From an uncultured Coriobacteriaceae bacterium (lineage in GTDB: Bacteria > Actinomycetota > Coriobacteriia > Coriobacteriales > Atopobiaceae): 43,572 nt of DNA. The stretch covers positions 1 through 43,572 of the forward strand of contig CANEFS010000007.1 of the NCBI GenBank assembly GCA_947426865.1, in the 5' to 3' direction. The stretch's first letter is position 1; every line of letters begins with the position of its first letter. Shown one piece after another: positions 9,940-17,192 of this stretch. The notes below the pieces were generated by a model, which worked only from the letters and a program-made list of their open reading frames with translations, was not told where the DNA came from and searched no databases. The position numbers were made by a program, and so were the translations under genes.

Positions 9940-11280
9940 ATGATGACCTCCAGAAACGCAGATACAAGCAATCCCAAACAACCAACTTTTTCGGTTGCCT
10001 TTGTGAATCTGGGGTGCCGCGTTAATCATGCAGAAATTGAAAAAATTCGCGTGGAGATAGAAGAGGTCGGAGGCTTTGTAGCTGCTCCTTCTTCTGCTCG
10101 TTATGCGGTTGTCAATTCTTGTGCGCTAACCGGCGAGGCTGAAGCTAAAACGAGAAAAGCAATTCGGCGCCTTGCAGCCGAGCCCTCTATCGAAAAGATT
10201 TTCGTTACCGGATGCGTTGCCAATCTTTTCCCAAACGAGGTAGGAGAAATGAGCAACAAAGTTCACGTTTATGCGAACAAGGAAGCGCTTAGTTCTTTCA
10301 TCTTAAAAGAGGCTCAAAGTAAAGTTCACCTTCAGAGCGAAGAATCTAAAGAGCGTGCTTGCTCTATTCAAGCCAAGAGTTTACAGGCGCCTAACCAGCG
10401 CAATCGGCGCGAGATTAAAATTCAAGAGGGGTGTTCTAACGCCTGTTCGTATTGCATCGTTTGGAAGGCGCGGGGACGTCCTCAATCCGTTTCGGTTTTT
10501 TCGATAAAAGAGCAGGTGGAAAAAGCACTCGAGGAAGGCATTGGAGAGATAGTTCTTACCGGAATCAATTTGGGAAGATTTCGTCTTGACCCTCAGGCAG
10601 AAAAAGAGCTTGCGACTGCAGCAGACGAAACTTCGCTTGCCACCCTCATCCAATATTTGCTCGATGAGACCGCCGCATCGCGCATTCGCCTGTCTTCCAT
10701 TGAGCCGACAGATATTGACGATTCACTTCTTGAGGTGATGGCACAAAATCCCGTGCGAGTCGCGCGCTACCTTCACATTCCCCTTCAGGCAGGAAGCGAT
10801 AAAACGCTCAAAAACATGAATCGAAACTATAAAAAGTCTCAGTTTAGAGATGCCGTCTCTCGGATCCGAGGGAAGCTTCCCGACATAGCTCTTGCAACCG
10901 ACATCATCGCGGGCTTTCCAGGAGAGACACCGGAAGACTTTGAGGAGAGTTTGTCATTTTCGCAAGAGATGAACTTTTCGAAGATGCATATTTTTCGCTA
11001 CTCAAAAAGGCCGGGCACGCCTGCGGCTGAGAGGACAGACCAGGTGTCCGCAGAAGAGAAGGCCGCGCGGTCCAAGAAGATGGCAGAACTTGCAACCAAT
11101 ATGAGGGAAAGCTTTGCAAAGAATTTGGAGGGCAAAACGGTTCAGGTTTACGTTGAAGAGCCGGGGCGTGGAAAAACGGAAGGACTCTTTGAAGCACGTT
11201 TACCAACCCATATTTCTCCTGGAAAGATGTATGAGGGAATAGTTCAATCTGTTCAAAACGATGTTCTCTCGGTAAAGTAA
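9940..11280 (+). CDS. mtaB: tRNA methylthiotransferase MtaB-like (radical SAM)
   Basis: The product is a methylthiotransferase family member, probably converting t6A37 to ms2t6A in tRNAs. The N-terminal UPF0004 domain supplies three Cys (NLGCRVNHAE, VNSCALTGEAE, VTGCVAN), and the radical SAM motif is CSNACSYC. The segment HIPLQAGSDKTLKNMNR and a short C-terminal TRAM-like domain follow. NLGCRVN rather than TFGCQMN separates it from MiaB, and the missing HGCxKN separates it from RimO. Start codons at 9940 and 9943 are equivalent; no close Shine-Dalgarno sequence is seen. It is one of three methylthiotransferases in this window and may share a transcript with ybeY. Confidence 0.88.
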   Translation: MMTSRNADTSNPKQPTFSVAFVNLGCRVNHAEIEKIRVEIEEVGGFVAAPSSARYAVVNSCALTGEAEAKTRKAIRRLAAEPSIEKIFVTGCVANLFPNEVGEMSNKVHVYANKEALSSFILKEAQSKVHLQSEESKERACSIQAKSLQAPNQRNRREIKIQEGCSNACSYCIVWKARGRPQSVSVFSIKEQVEKALEEGIGEIVLTGINLGRFRLDPQAEKELATAADETSLATLIQYLLDETAASRIRLSSIEPTDIDDSLLEVMAQNPVRVARYLHIPLQAGSDKTLKNMNRNYKKSQFRDAVSRIRGKLPDIALATDIIAGFPGETPEDFEESLSFSQEMNFSKMHIFRYSKRPGTPAAERTDQVSAEEKAARSKKMAELATNMRESFAKNLEGKTVQVYVEEPGRGKTEGLFEARLPTHISPGKMYEGIVQSVQNDVLSVK

Positions 11281-11326
11281 GAACAATCATCTGAGCACTT
11301 GAGAGGCATCGGAAGAAAGTAGCTAC

Positions 11327-11800
11327 ATGGAGAATGATTTTCTCGAAATCGACTATAACGACGTTGGCGAGCTTAGCTCTTTAGACCTTACAGAGCAGGA
11401 AGTGAAGCGAATTCTTGTCCACGTCCTTGCCGACCAAGACGTTTCGCGCCCTTGCGAAGTCAGCCTCAGCATTGTCACTAACGAAGAGATGCAAAAGGTT
11501 AACGCGCAGTGGCGAGAGGTTGACACCTCAACCGATGTCATCTCAATTGAGTGCGAGCGCCCCGATGACACGGACGTTGGGGAGGGCGAAATTGTTTGTC
11601 TCGGTGACATCTTTTTGAGCCCTGCCTACATTTCTGAGCAGGCAAAACACTTTCAAGCTTCCCTTAAAGATGAGACGACGCTTCTTCTTGTTCATGCAAT
11701 GCTCCATCTGCTGGGTTACAATCATATAGACGACAACGAAGCTCAAGAAATGGAAGCGCTTGAGGACAGACTCGTTGCAGAACTCAAAACGAGCGACTAA
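11327..11800 (+). CDS. ybeY: Endoribonuclease YbeY (rRNA maturation factor)
   Basis: YbeY is a zinc-dependent RNase involved in 16S rRNA 3'-end maturation and ribosome quality control. The 157-residue product contains the diagnostic HAMLHLLGYNH zinc motif (HxxxHxxxxxH) and the TDVISIE and GDIFLSP strands of the family. The ybeY-dgkA-era order is common in Gram-positive genomes and supports a ribosome-maturation role together with Era. The 46-bp gap after the mtaB-like gene suggests co-transcription. Confidence 0.95.
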   Translation: MENDFLEIDYNDVGELSSLDLTEQEVKRILVHVLADQDVSRPCEVSLSIVTNEEMQKVNAQWREVDTSTDVISIECERPDDTDVGEGEIVCLGDIFLSPAYISEQAKHFQASLKDETTLLLVHAMLHLLGYNHIDDNEAQEMEALEDRLVAELKTSD

Positions 11801-11863
11801 AGCGCGCCTTCCAAACAAGAAACGAACGAGTAATAAGCGCCCACCAAACAAAAAACGAACGAG
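11801..11863. repeat. Degenerate 30-bp direct repeat between ybeY and dgkA
   Basis: The segments 11801-11830 and about 11835-11863 both run from AGCGC through CCAAACAA to AACGAACGAG with few differences. The repeat fills the short intergenic gap. No function is evident. Confidence 0.5.
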
Positions 11864-11882
11864 GAAAATTAAGCGATAGCAC

Positions 11883-12269
11883 ATGATTCCTGGTCAAAAA
11901 GAAAATCATCCCACCTTTGGCAAGAGCTTCGGCTTTGCTCTTCAGGGACTCCGCTACGCCTTCAGAACCGAGCGCAACATTAAAATAATGGCGGCCCTTT
12001 TCGTTTTCGCCCTCATCCTTGCCTTTTTCCTTCGCTGCGACGCCAGCGAGTGGGGAATTATTTTCGTCGGCGCCGGCGTGGTCTTTGGCGCAGAACTTTT
12101 TAACACCGCCATCGAGACCATCGTCGATCTCGTAAGCCCCGAATATCACACGCTCGCAGGACACGCGAAAGATATATCTGCCGCGGCGGTCTACGCTCTT
12201 TCGTTTTTGGTAGGCGTTGCTGGCATCATCGTATTTATCACAGCGGCTTTCCGCCTTTTTGCTTCTTAA
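11883..12269 (+). CDS. dgkA: Diacylglycerol/undecaprenol kinase family membrane protein
   Basis: This small integral-membrane lipid kinase (128 residues) belongs to the DgkA/UdpK family, which in Gram-positives mainly phosphorylates undecaprenol to recycle the cell-wall carrier lipid. It shows an N-terminal amphipathic stretch (FALQGLRYAFRTERN) and hydrophobic helices at about 37-52, 57-75 and 96-123. The catalytic motif AELFNTAIETIVDL is followed by KDISAAAV. Position between ybeY and era is the usual one. Substrate choice (undecaprenol rather than diacylglycerol) is inferred from lineage. Confidence 0.9.
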   Translation: MIPGQKENHPTFGKSFGFALQGLRYAFRTERNIKIMAALFVFALILAFFLRCDASEWGIIFVGAGVVFGAELFNTAIETIVDLVSPEYHTLAGHAKDISAAAVYALSFLVGVAGIIVFITAAFRLFAS

Positions 12270-12303
12270 ACATGCCTTCCCTCAACTTATTCATTTCGCT
12301 TTT

Positions 12304-12347
12304 CCGAGAAACTCTCGCCTCCCGAGAAACTCTCTCTTACCGAGAAA
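12304..12347. repeat. Three CCGAGAAA copies with exact 18-bp period
   Basis: CCGAGAAAC begins at 12304, 12322 and 12340, each followed by CT/CC-rich spacer, within the dgkA-era intergenic gap. The spacing is exact and all copies point the same way. No other place in the window has this density of the motif. Confidence 0.8.
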
Positions 12348-12376
12348 CCCTTCTATAACAGCAGGGAAACTGTCTT

Positions 12377-12451
12377 ATGGCTGAAGATACTGACAACACC
12401 AACAACTCCGACAACATTAACGAGCTCAAAAAAACGGAGGGAGAAAAATGA
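12377..12451 (+). CDS. Possible 24-residue leader peptide overlapping era
   Basis: An ATG at 12377 with AGGGA 9 nt upstream opens a 24-codon frame rich in Asp, Asn, Glu and Lys (starting MAEDTDNTNNSDNIN). Its TGA overlaps the era ATG as ATGA, the arrangement seen in translationally coupled genes. It could be a small protein or a leader coupling translation to era. There is no homology evidence, and a chance ORF is possible. Confidence 0.35.
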   Translation: MAEDTDNTNNSDNINELKKTEGEK

Positions 12452-13404
12452 GCGAGAGGGTGGATACTGCGCGTACGGATTTTTCCAGAGAGGATGCGCA
12501 CTTTAAGAGCGGCTTCGTTGCCCTCATAGGCCGCCCAAGCGTTGGAAAGTCGTCGCTCCTAAATGCCCTTCTCGGAAACCATGTCGCCATTGCAAGCAAA
12601 GTTGCTCAAACAACACGTAAGCGCCTGCGCGGAATTTTAAACGAGGAAGGCGCCCAAATTATTTTTGTCGACACACCAGGCCTTCATAAACCGCAAGATG
12701 CGCTTGGCAAAAATCTCAACGCCGTATCGCTTTTTGAAGCAAATGATTCCGACGTCATCCTGTTTCTTCTCGACGCGACGAAGGAGTTCGGCCGAGGGGA
12801 CGTTTGGGTTTTGACGCAGCTTGCAAAAGAGGCAGATGACATTCCTGTTGACCTCATCATCACCAAAGCCGATGCGACGAGCGCAGAGACGATTGATTCT
12901 CAGATAGAAGCGGCAACCAAAGCCTTCGCAGATCTTGGGAAAAAGTTCGCGGCCACCGTGGCGCTTTCGGCAAAAGAGCACCTCAATCTTCAGCTTCTAA
13001 TTGAGATGGTCAGAGGCCAGCTCCCGGAAGGTCCTCGTTGGTTTCCTGAAGAACAGCAGGTAGATTCAACGCCTGAAGATATCGCGACCGAGTTCATCCG
13101 TGAACAGGTGCTCTTAAGTTGCCGAGAAGAGATTCCGCATGCGACAGCCGTGATAGTGAACGAGCTGGTGTGGCGGAGACAAGGCCTATGCCACATCGAT
13201 GCCCGCGTTCTCGTGGAGAGAAATAGCCAAAAAGCAATCGTGGTCGGCAAAAACGGCGAGATGATTAAAAAAATTGGCATGGCAGCAAGGAAATCGCTCG
13301 AAACTTACTTCCATGCAAAAATTCATCTCACCCTCAACGTGGATGTAGCCAAAAAATGGCGCGACGAAGAAAAGTACTTGAGGCAGCTCGGATATGCCGA
13401 ATAA
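12448..13404 (+). CDS. era: GTPase Era
   Basis: Era is an essential GTPase that binds the 3' end of 16S rRNA and checks small-subunit assembly. The 318-residue product has the P-loop GRPSVGKS, the switch region TTRKRLRG, DTPGLHKP, the ITKAD base-recognition motif, and a C-terminal KH domain (VVGKNGEMIKKIG). An N-terminal extension of about 22 residues precedes the GTPase fold. AACGGAGGGAG precedes the ATG at 12448. The stop overlaps recO by 11 nt, so era and recO are probably co-translated. Confidence 0.96.
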   Translation: MSERVDTARTDFSREDAHFKSGFVALIGRPSVGKSSLLNALLGNHVAIASKVAQTTRKRLRGILNEEGAQIIFVDTPGLHKPQDALGKNLNAVSLFEANDSDVILFLLDATKEFGRGDVWVLTQLAKEADDIPVDLIITKADATSAETIDSQIEAATKAFADLGKKFAATVALSAKEHLNLQLLIEMVRGQLPEGPRWFPEEQQVDSTPEDIATEFIREQVLLSCREEIPHATAVIVNELVWRRQGLCHIDARVLVERNSQKAIVVGKNGEMIKKIGMAARKSLETYFHAKIHLTLNVDVAKKWRDEEKYLRQLGYAE

Positions 13405-14254
13405 AACGAATACCTATCATGCAACGGCCCTCGTTTTAAGTCAAACGAAGCTAGGGGAGACCGACCTCATCTTGGCTCTCCTCTCGACAACAGGCGAGCA
13501 AATTCGTGCGGTCGCTAAAGGAGGCAGAAAACCGGGAAGTAAAATTGCTGGTAAAACTCGTCTTTTCTCGATAATTGAAGGATTGTTTGCCCGCGGGAAA
13601 AACCTTGACGTGCTCACCGATGCCCGCTTAAAAGAGACTCCTTTTTCCTTCGAGACCGACATGATCCTTTTGAGCTTTGCCTCGTGCATCGCCTCGGTTA
13701 CCCGCCTTGCAACCTATCCTGAAAACGTCGACCCCTTTTTGTGGGGCTCAACCGTTCGCGCTTTTAAAGCTCTTGAATATGCCCGAGAAGATCAGGGAAA
13801 AGAGGCTATCCTCTTGGCCGCGCATACCTTCAAGCTTCTTTCGCACGAAGGTTGGCATCCAACCGGGCTTCCAAAGGCAAAAGGGGCCCCTGAGCTCCTT
13901 GAAAAGATTTCTGAGGCACAGGATAAAACTCCTGTTAATGATGAGATATTCTCGGCAGCGAGAGGAGGATTTATTCCCGTAGAAAAGAGCGGATCTTACA
14001 CCGAATCTTATGCCCACACCTATGCTGATCCCTACGCTGAACAAGAATTTGTCTCCTCCACATTCCCTGCGCTCATCTCCTACGTTTTGAAGGCCACTTA
14101 CGACGAGGTTGAAAAAGAGCTTTTCGCTCTTGACTTAGAAAAACTCCTATCCGAGCGGGACGTAAAAGACCTTCTCTTTCTGTCTCACAGTTGGGCGACG
14201 ACTCACCTTGACACGCGCTTAAAGAGCTTTGAATACCTCGAAAAAATCCTTTAA
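13394..14254 (+). CDS. recO: DNA repair protein RecO
   Basis: RecO works with RecF and RecR to load RecA on SSB-coated DNA. The 286-residue product begins with the OB-fold strand YHATALVLSQTKLGETDLIL and contains the basic AKGGRKPGSK loop and the RLFSIIEG strand. The C-terminal helical part lacks the Cys4 zinc site of many Gram-positive and Deinococcus RecO proteins; only one Cys is present in the whole chain. The region carries instead an acidic, Tyr-rich insert (YTESY, YADPY). Zinc-free RecO proteins exist, so function is likely retained. It overlaps era by 11 nt. Confidence 0.9.
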   Translation: MPNKTNTYHATALVLSQTKLGETDLILALLSTTGEQIRAVAKGGRKPGSKIAGKTRLFSIIEGLFARGKNLDVLTDARLKETPFSFETDMILLSFASCIASVTRLATYPENVDPFLWGSTVRAFKALEYAREDQGKEAILLAAHTFKLLSHEGWHPTGLPKAKGAPELLEKISEAQDKTPVNDEIFSAARGGFIPVEKSGSYTESYAHTYADPYAEQEFVSSTFPALISYVLKATYDEVEKELFALDLEKLLSERDVKDLLFLSHSWATTHLDTRLKSFEYLEKIL

Positions 14255-14362
14255 AAATCCCTTGTAATCGTGGTAAAATACTAGCCGTTGTGCCTCCTAC
14301 TTAGTCAGCGTCTTACCAGCGCGATCTCAGTTGGAGGGGAAAGAAATGAGAAAGGTAAACGA

Positions 14363-14641
14363 ATGACGATTTCGAAAGAACGCAAACAAGAGCTGATTAA
14401 AAAATTCGGCAAGAACGAAAACGACTCGGGCTCGGCTCCTGTGCAGGTCGCAATCATGTCCGACCGCATCTCTGAGTTGACCGACCACATGAAGTCGCAC
14501 CCCAAGGACTTTCACACCCGTCGTGGCCTTTTGATGCTGGTTGGTAAGCGTCGCCGCTTGCTCTCCTACATCAAAAACAAAGATATTGAAGCGTATCGTA
14601 AGCTCATCGAAGAGCTGAAAATTCGCGACAATATTCAGTAA
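14363..14641 (+). CDS. rpsO: 30S ribosomal protein S15
   Basis: S15 is a primary 16S rRNA binder and forms an inter-subunit bridge. The 92-residue product has family motifs (FGKNENDSGSAPVQVA, LTDHMKSHPKDFHTRRGLL, GKRRRLLSYIK). The ATG at 14363 follows AGAAAGG (14350-14356); the longer in-frame reading upstream is not needed. A TAAAAT -10-like string at 14274-14279 and a strong terminator after the gene make this an independent unit. The 80-nt leader may carry an S15 autoregulatory structure, as in other bacteria, but none is drawn with certainty. Confidence 0.96.
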   Translation: MTISKERKQELIKKFGKNENDSGSAPVQVAIMSDRISELTDHMKSHPKDFHTRRGLLMLVGKRRRLLSYIKNKDIEAYRKLIEELKIRDNIQ

Positions 14642-14654
14642 AACGGCCGTTATT

Positions 14655-14680
14655 AAAGCCGAGATCTTCTCGGCTTTTTT
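14655..14680 (+). terminator. rpsO terminator built from the GCCGAGA motif
   Basis: AAGCCGAGA (14656-14664) pairs with TCTCGGCTT (14668-14676) over a 3-nt loop, followed by a T run. The stem is a head-to-head pair of the first 7 bases of the dispersed GCCGAGAAA motif. Confidence 0.92.
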
Positions 14681-14717
14681 GTTATTGCCCCCTCTTTTTG
14701 GTGAGAATATCTTTTGT

Positions 14718-14759
14718 CCTGCTCCCTTTAAGCGAGGGTGAGAGGGCCTAAAGAGCAGG
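14718..14759 (+). promoter_or_regulatory. Long hairpin in the pnp leader
   Basis: CCTGCTC (14718-14724) pairs with GAGCAGG (14753-14759), with a possible inner CCCT/AGGG stem. Leader stem-loops upstream of pnp are the RNase III target for autoregulation in enterobacteria. A similar role here is inference. Confidence 0.4.
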
Positions 14760-14853
14760 CGTAAGTGTTTTACGAAAAGCAGACCAAACAAGAAGCGTCA
14801 AGCTTCAAGAGGATAAAAAAGTAAGAAGAAGAAAGAAGAAAGAAGTAGTAAGA

Positions 14854-17070
14854 ATGGCAAAAGTTACACACGAATTTAGTTTATATGGAAAAGACTACGC
14901 ACTCGAATCGGGAGAGCTTGCAAAGCAGGCCACGGGCGCGGTTATCGTTCGCCAAGGAGACACCGAGGCACTCGTTACCGTGGTGATTTCCAAAGAGAGG
15001 AAGGATTTCGATTTCTTCCCTCTGACCGTTGATTTCATCGAAAAAATGTATGCCGTGGGACGCATTCCCGGAGGCTATTTAAAGCGTGAGGCACGCCCGT
15101 CTGAAAAGGCGACGCTTACCGCTCGCATGATTGACAGGCCGCTTCGTCCCTCGTTTTCTTCAGGCTTTAGAAATGAGGTACAAGTCGTTGCGATGCCTCT
15201 CGTTGCCGATCAAGTGAATCCCGTTGATGTCATTTGTGTCATGGGAGCAAGCTCTGCCCTTTTCCTTGGCGGCGTTCCCTACGAGGGACCTCTTGCCTGC
15301 GTGCGCATCGCTCGCGACCCCGAAAGCCACGAATACATCGTCAACCCAACTTATGCTGAGCGTGAAAAATCCGACCTTGACCTCGAGCTTGCCGGCTCCT
15401 CCACCTTCATCTCTATGTTGGAAGCTTCAGGAGATGAGGTCTCAGAAGAGGACATGCTTGACGCGATGGCTTTTGGTCAAGAAGCAATCGCAGCTTTTTG
15501 CCAAGAGCAAGAGAAGTTTTTCGAAAAATGGGCTGAGGCTAACGGACCAATCGAGCAAAAAGAGTACGAGCTTGACGAACCCGACCCCGCCATTCACGAG
15601 AAAATCTTCGCCTACTTTGCGGATATGGAAGAGGCTCTGAAAGACCCCGACAAAACGAAGCGCATCGAAAACGTTAACGCCCTTAAAGGAAAGATCAAAG
15701 AGCAATTCGACGAAGAGACTCTCGCCGAGAAATCCATTGAGATTGCAGCTGAACTCAAAGATCTAGAAAAGCACGCGATGCGCACGATGGTCGTCGAGAC
15801 AGGCGAGCGTGTTGACGGTCGTACCAACACCGAGATTCGTCCGCTCATGGTTAAAGGCGATTACCTGCCGCTCGTGCACGGCTCTGGCCTTTTCCAAAGA
15901 GGACAAACCCAAGTCCTTTCCGTTTGTACGCTTGGCATGCTTAACGAATGGCAGCGCCTTGACACCATCGAGCCCACAGAGGGCAAATACTACATTCACC
16001 ACTACAACTTCCCGCCCTTCTGCACGGGCGAGACGGGGCGCATGGGATCTCCTAAGCGCCGCGAAATTGGCCACGGCAATCTTGCCGAGCGCGCTCTTCT
16101 GCCCGTGATTCCTGCAACTGATGAGTTCCCCTACACCATTCGTGTCGTCTCCGAGGTTATGGAGTCAAATGGCTCCTCTTCTATGGCTTCTACCTGCGGC
16201 TCAACGCTTGCTCTCATGGATGCTGGCGTTCCTATCAAGCGCCCTGTTTCAGGCATTGCAATGGGTCTCATTCAGGAAAACGGCAAAACGGTCGTTCTCT
16301 CTGATATCCAAGGTTTAGAAGATTTTCTCGGCGACATGGACTTTAAAGTCACAGGTACCGAGAAGGGCATCACGGCCATGCAGATGGACAACAAGGCCAC
16401 CGGTCTCACGCCTGAGATTTTGGAGCAGGCCTTAAAGCAGGCGAAAGAGGGCCGTGCGTTTATCCTAAAGACGATGCTTGAAGCCATTCCTGAGTACCGC
16501 AAGGTTATGAAGGAAACGACGCCCAAGATCATTACCCTGCAAGTTGATAAGGAAAAGATTCGCGACATCATCGGCCAAGGCGGAAAAGTAATTCGCGGCT
16601 TGCAAGACGAAACTGGCGCCACTATCGAGGTTGAAGAGGACGGAACGGTTTACATTTCTGGTACCGGCAGCTCCGGTGAACTCGCAAAGGTTCGCATCGA
16701 AGAGATTGTCAAAGAGCCCGAGGCGGGCGAAGTCTACACGGGACGCGTTGTAGGTATTCAGGACTTCGGTGCGTTCGTTCAGATTCTTCCTGCTAAAGAT
16801 GGCCTTTTGCACATCTCGCGCATTGCAGAAGGACATGTTGAGAAGGTCGACGATTATTTGAATATCGGCGATGAAGTTGAAGTCAAAATCCTTGAGGTTG
16901 ACCCCAAATCCGGAAAGATTAGCCTTGACCGCCTGGACAAACCTGAAGGAGACGCTACTCCTCAGGGAGGAGCTTCCAAGCCTGTTTCGCAACATCGCGC
17001 GTCTCGTCCCACCCCCGACGTGGGTCAGCCAGGTCAAGGTGAGACAAGAAAGTTTCGCCGTCGCCATTAA
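14854..17070 (+). CDS. pnp: Polyribonucleotide nucleotidyltransferase (PNPase)
   Basis: PNPase is a phosphorolytic 3'-5' exoribonuclease of the RNA-decay machinery. The 738-residue product has two RNase PH domains. The second contains FCTGETGRMGSPKRREIGHG and SSSMASTCGSTLALMDAGVP. They are joined by the helical linker and followed by a KH domain (IRDIIGQGGKVIRG) and an S1 domain (GEVYTGRVVGIQDFGAFVQI). The C-terminal tail is basic. A purine-rich leader (GAAGAAAGAAG repeats) precedes the ATG. It lies downstream of rpsO, as in most bacteria, and directly upstream of rnj, grouping two RNases. Confidence 0.97.
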   Translation: MAKVTHEFSLYGKDYALESGELAKQATGAVIVRQGDTEALVTVVISKERKDFDFFPLTVDFIEKMYAVGRIPGGYLKREARPSEKATLTARMIDRPLRPSFSSGFRNEVQVVAMPLVADQVNPVDVICVMGASSALFLGGVPYEGPLACVRIARDPESHEYIVNPTYAEREKSDLDLELAGSSTFISMLEASGDEVSEEDMLDAMAFGQEAIAAFCQEQEKFFEKWAEANGPIEQKEYELDEPDPAIHEKIFAYFADMEEALKDPDKTKRIENVNALKGKIKEQFDEETLAEKSIEIAAELKDLEKHAMRTMVVETGERVDGRTNTEIRPLMVKGDYLPLVHGSGLFQRGQTQVLSVCTLGMLNEWQRLDTIEPTEGKYYIHHYNFPPFCTGETGRMGSPKRREIGHGNLAERALLPVIPATDEFPYTIRVVSEVMESNGSSSMASTCGSTLALMDAGVPIKRPVSGIAMGLIQENGKTVVLSDIQGLEDFLGDMDFKVTGTEKGITAMQMDNKATGLTPEILEQALKQAKEGRAFILKTMLEAIPEYRKVMKETTPKIITLQVDKEKIRDIIGQGGKVIRGLQDETGATIEVEEDGTVYISGTGSSGELAKVRIEEIVKEPEAGEVYTGRVVGIQDFGAFVQILPAKDGLLHISRIAEGHVEKVDDYLNIGDEVEVKILEVDPKSGKISLDRLDKPEGDATPQGGASKPVSQHRASRPTPDVGQPGQGETRKFRRRH

Positions 17071-17088
17071 ACGAACGTAGCGAGAGGG

Positions 17089-17110
17089 GAGAGAGGTGTT
17101 TTCCTCTCTC
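17089..17110 (+). terminator. GA/CT-rich hairpin after pnp
   Basis: GAGAGAGG (17089-17096) pairs with CCTCTCTC (17103-17110) over a 6-nt loop. Only a CT-rich tail follows rather than a T run, so it may be a 3'-end stabilising or attenuating hairpin rather than a full terminator. Confidence 0.4.
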
Positions 17111-17192
17111 TTCTCTCTTGCACTCACCTTGACTGGCTCACCTCCAGCGCTAAACAAACAGCAAAAAGAAACATTAAACGGAGTTAAAACAC

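Noticed and set aside
16465-17157. 230-codon minus-strand ORF
   Set aside because: It is antisense to the KH/S1 end of pnp.
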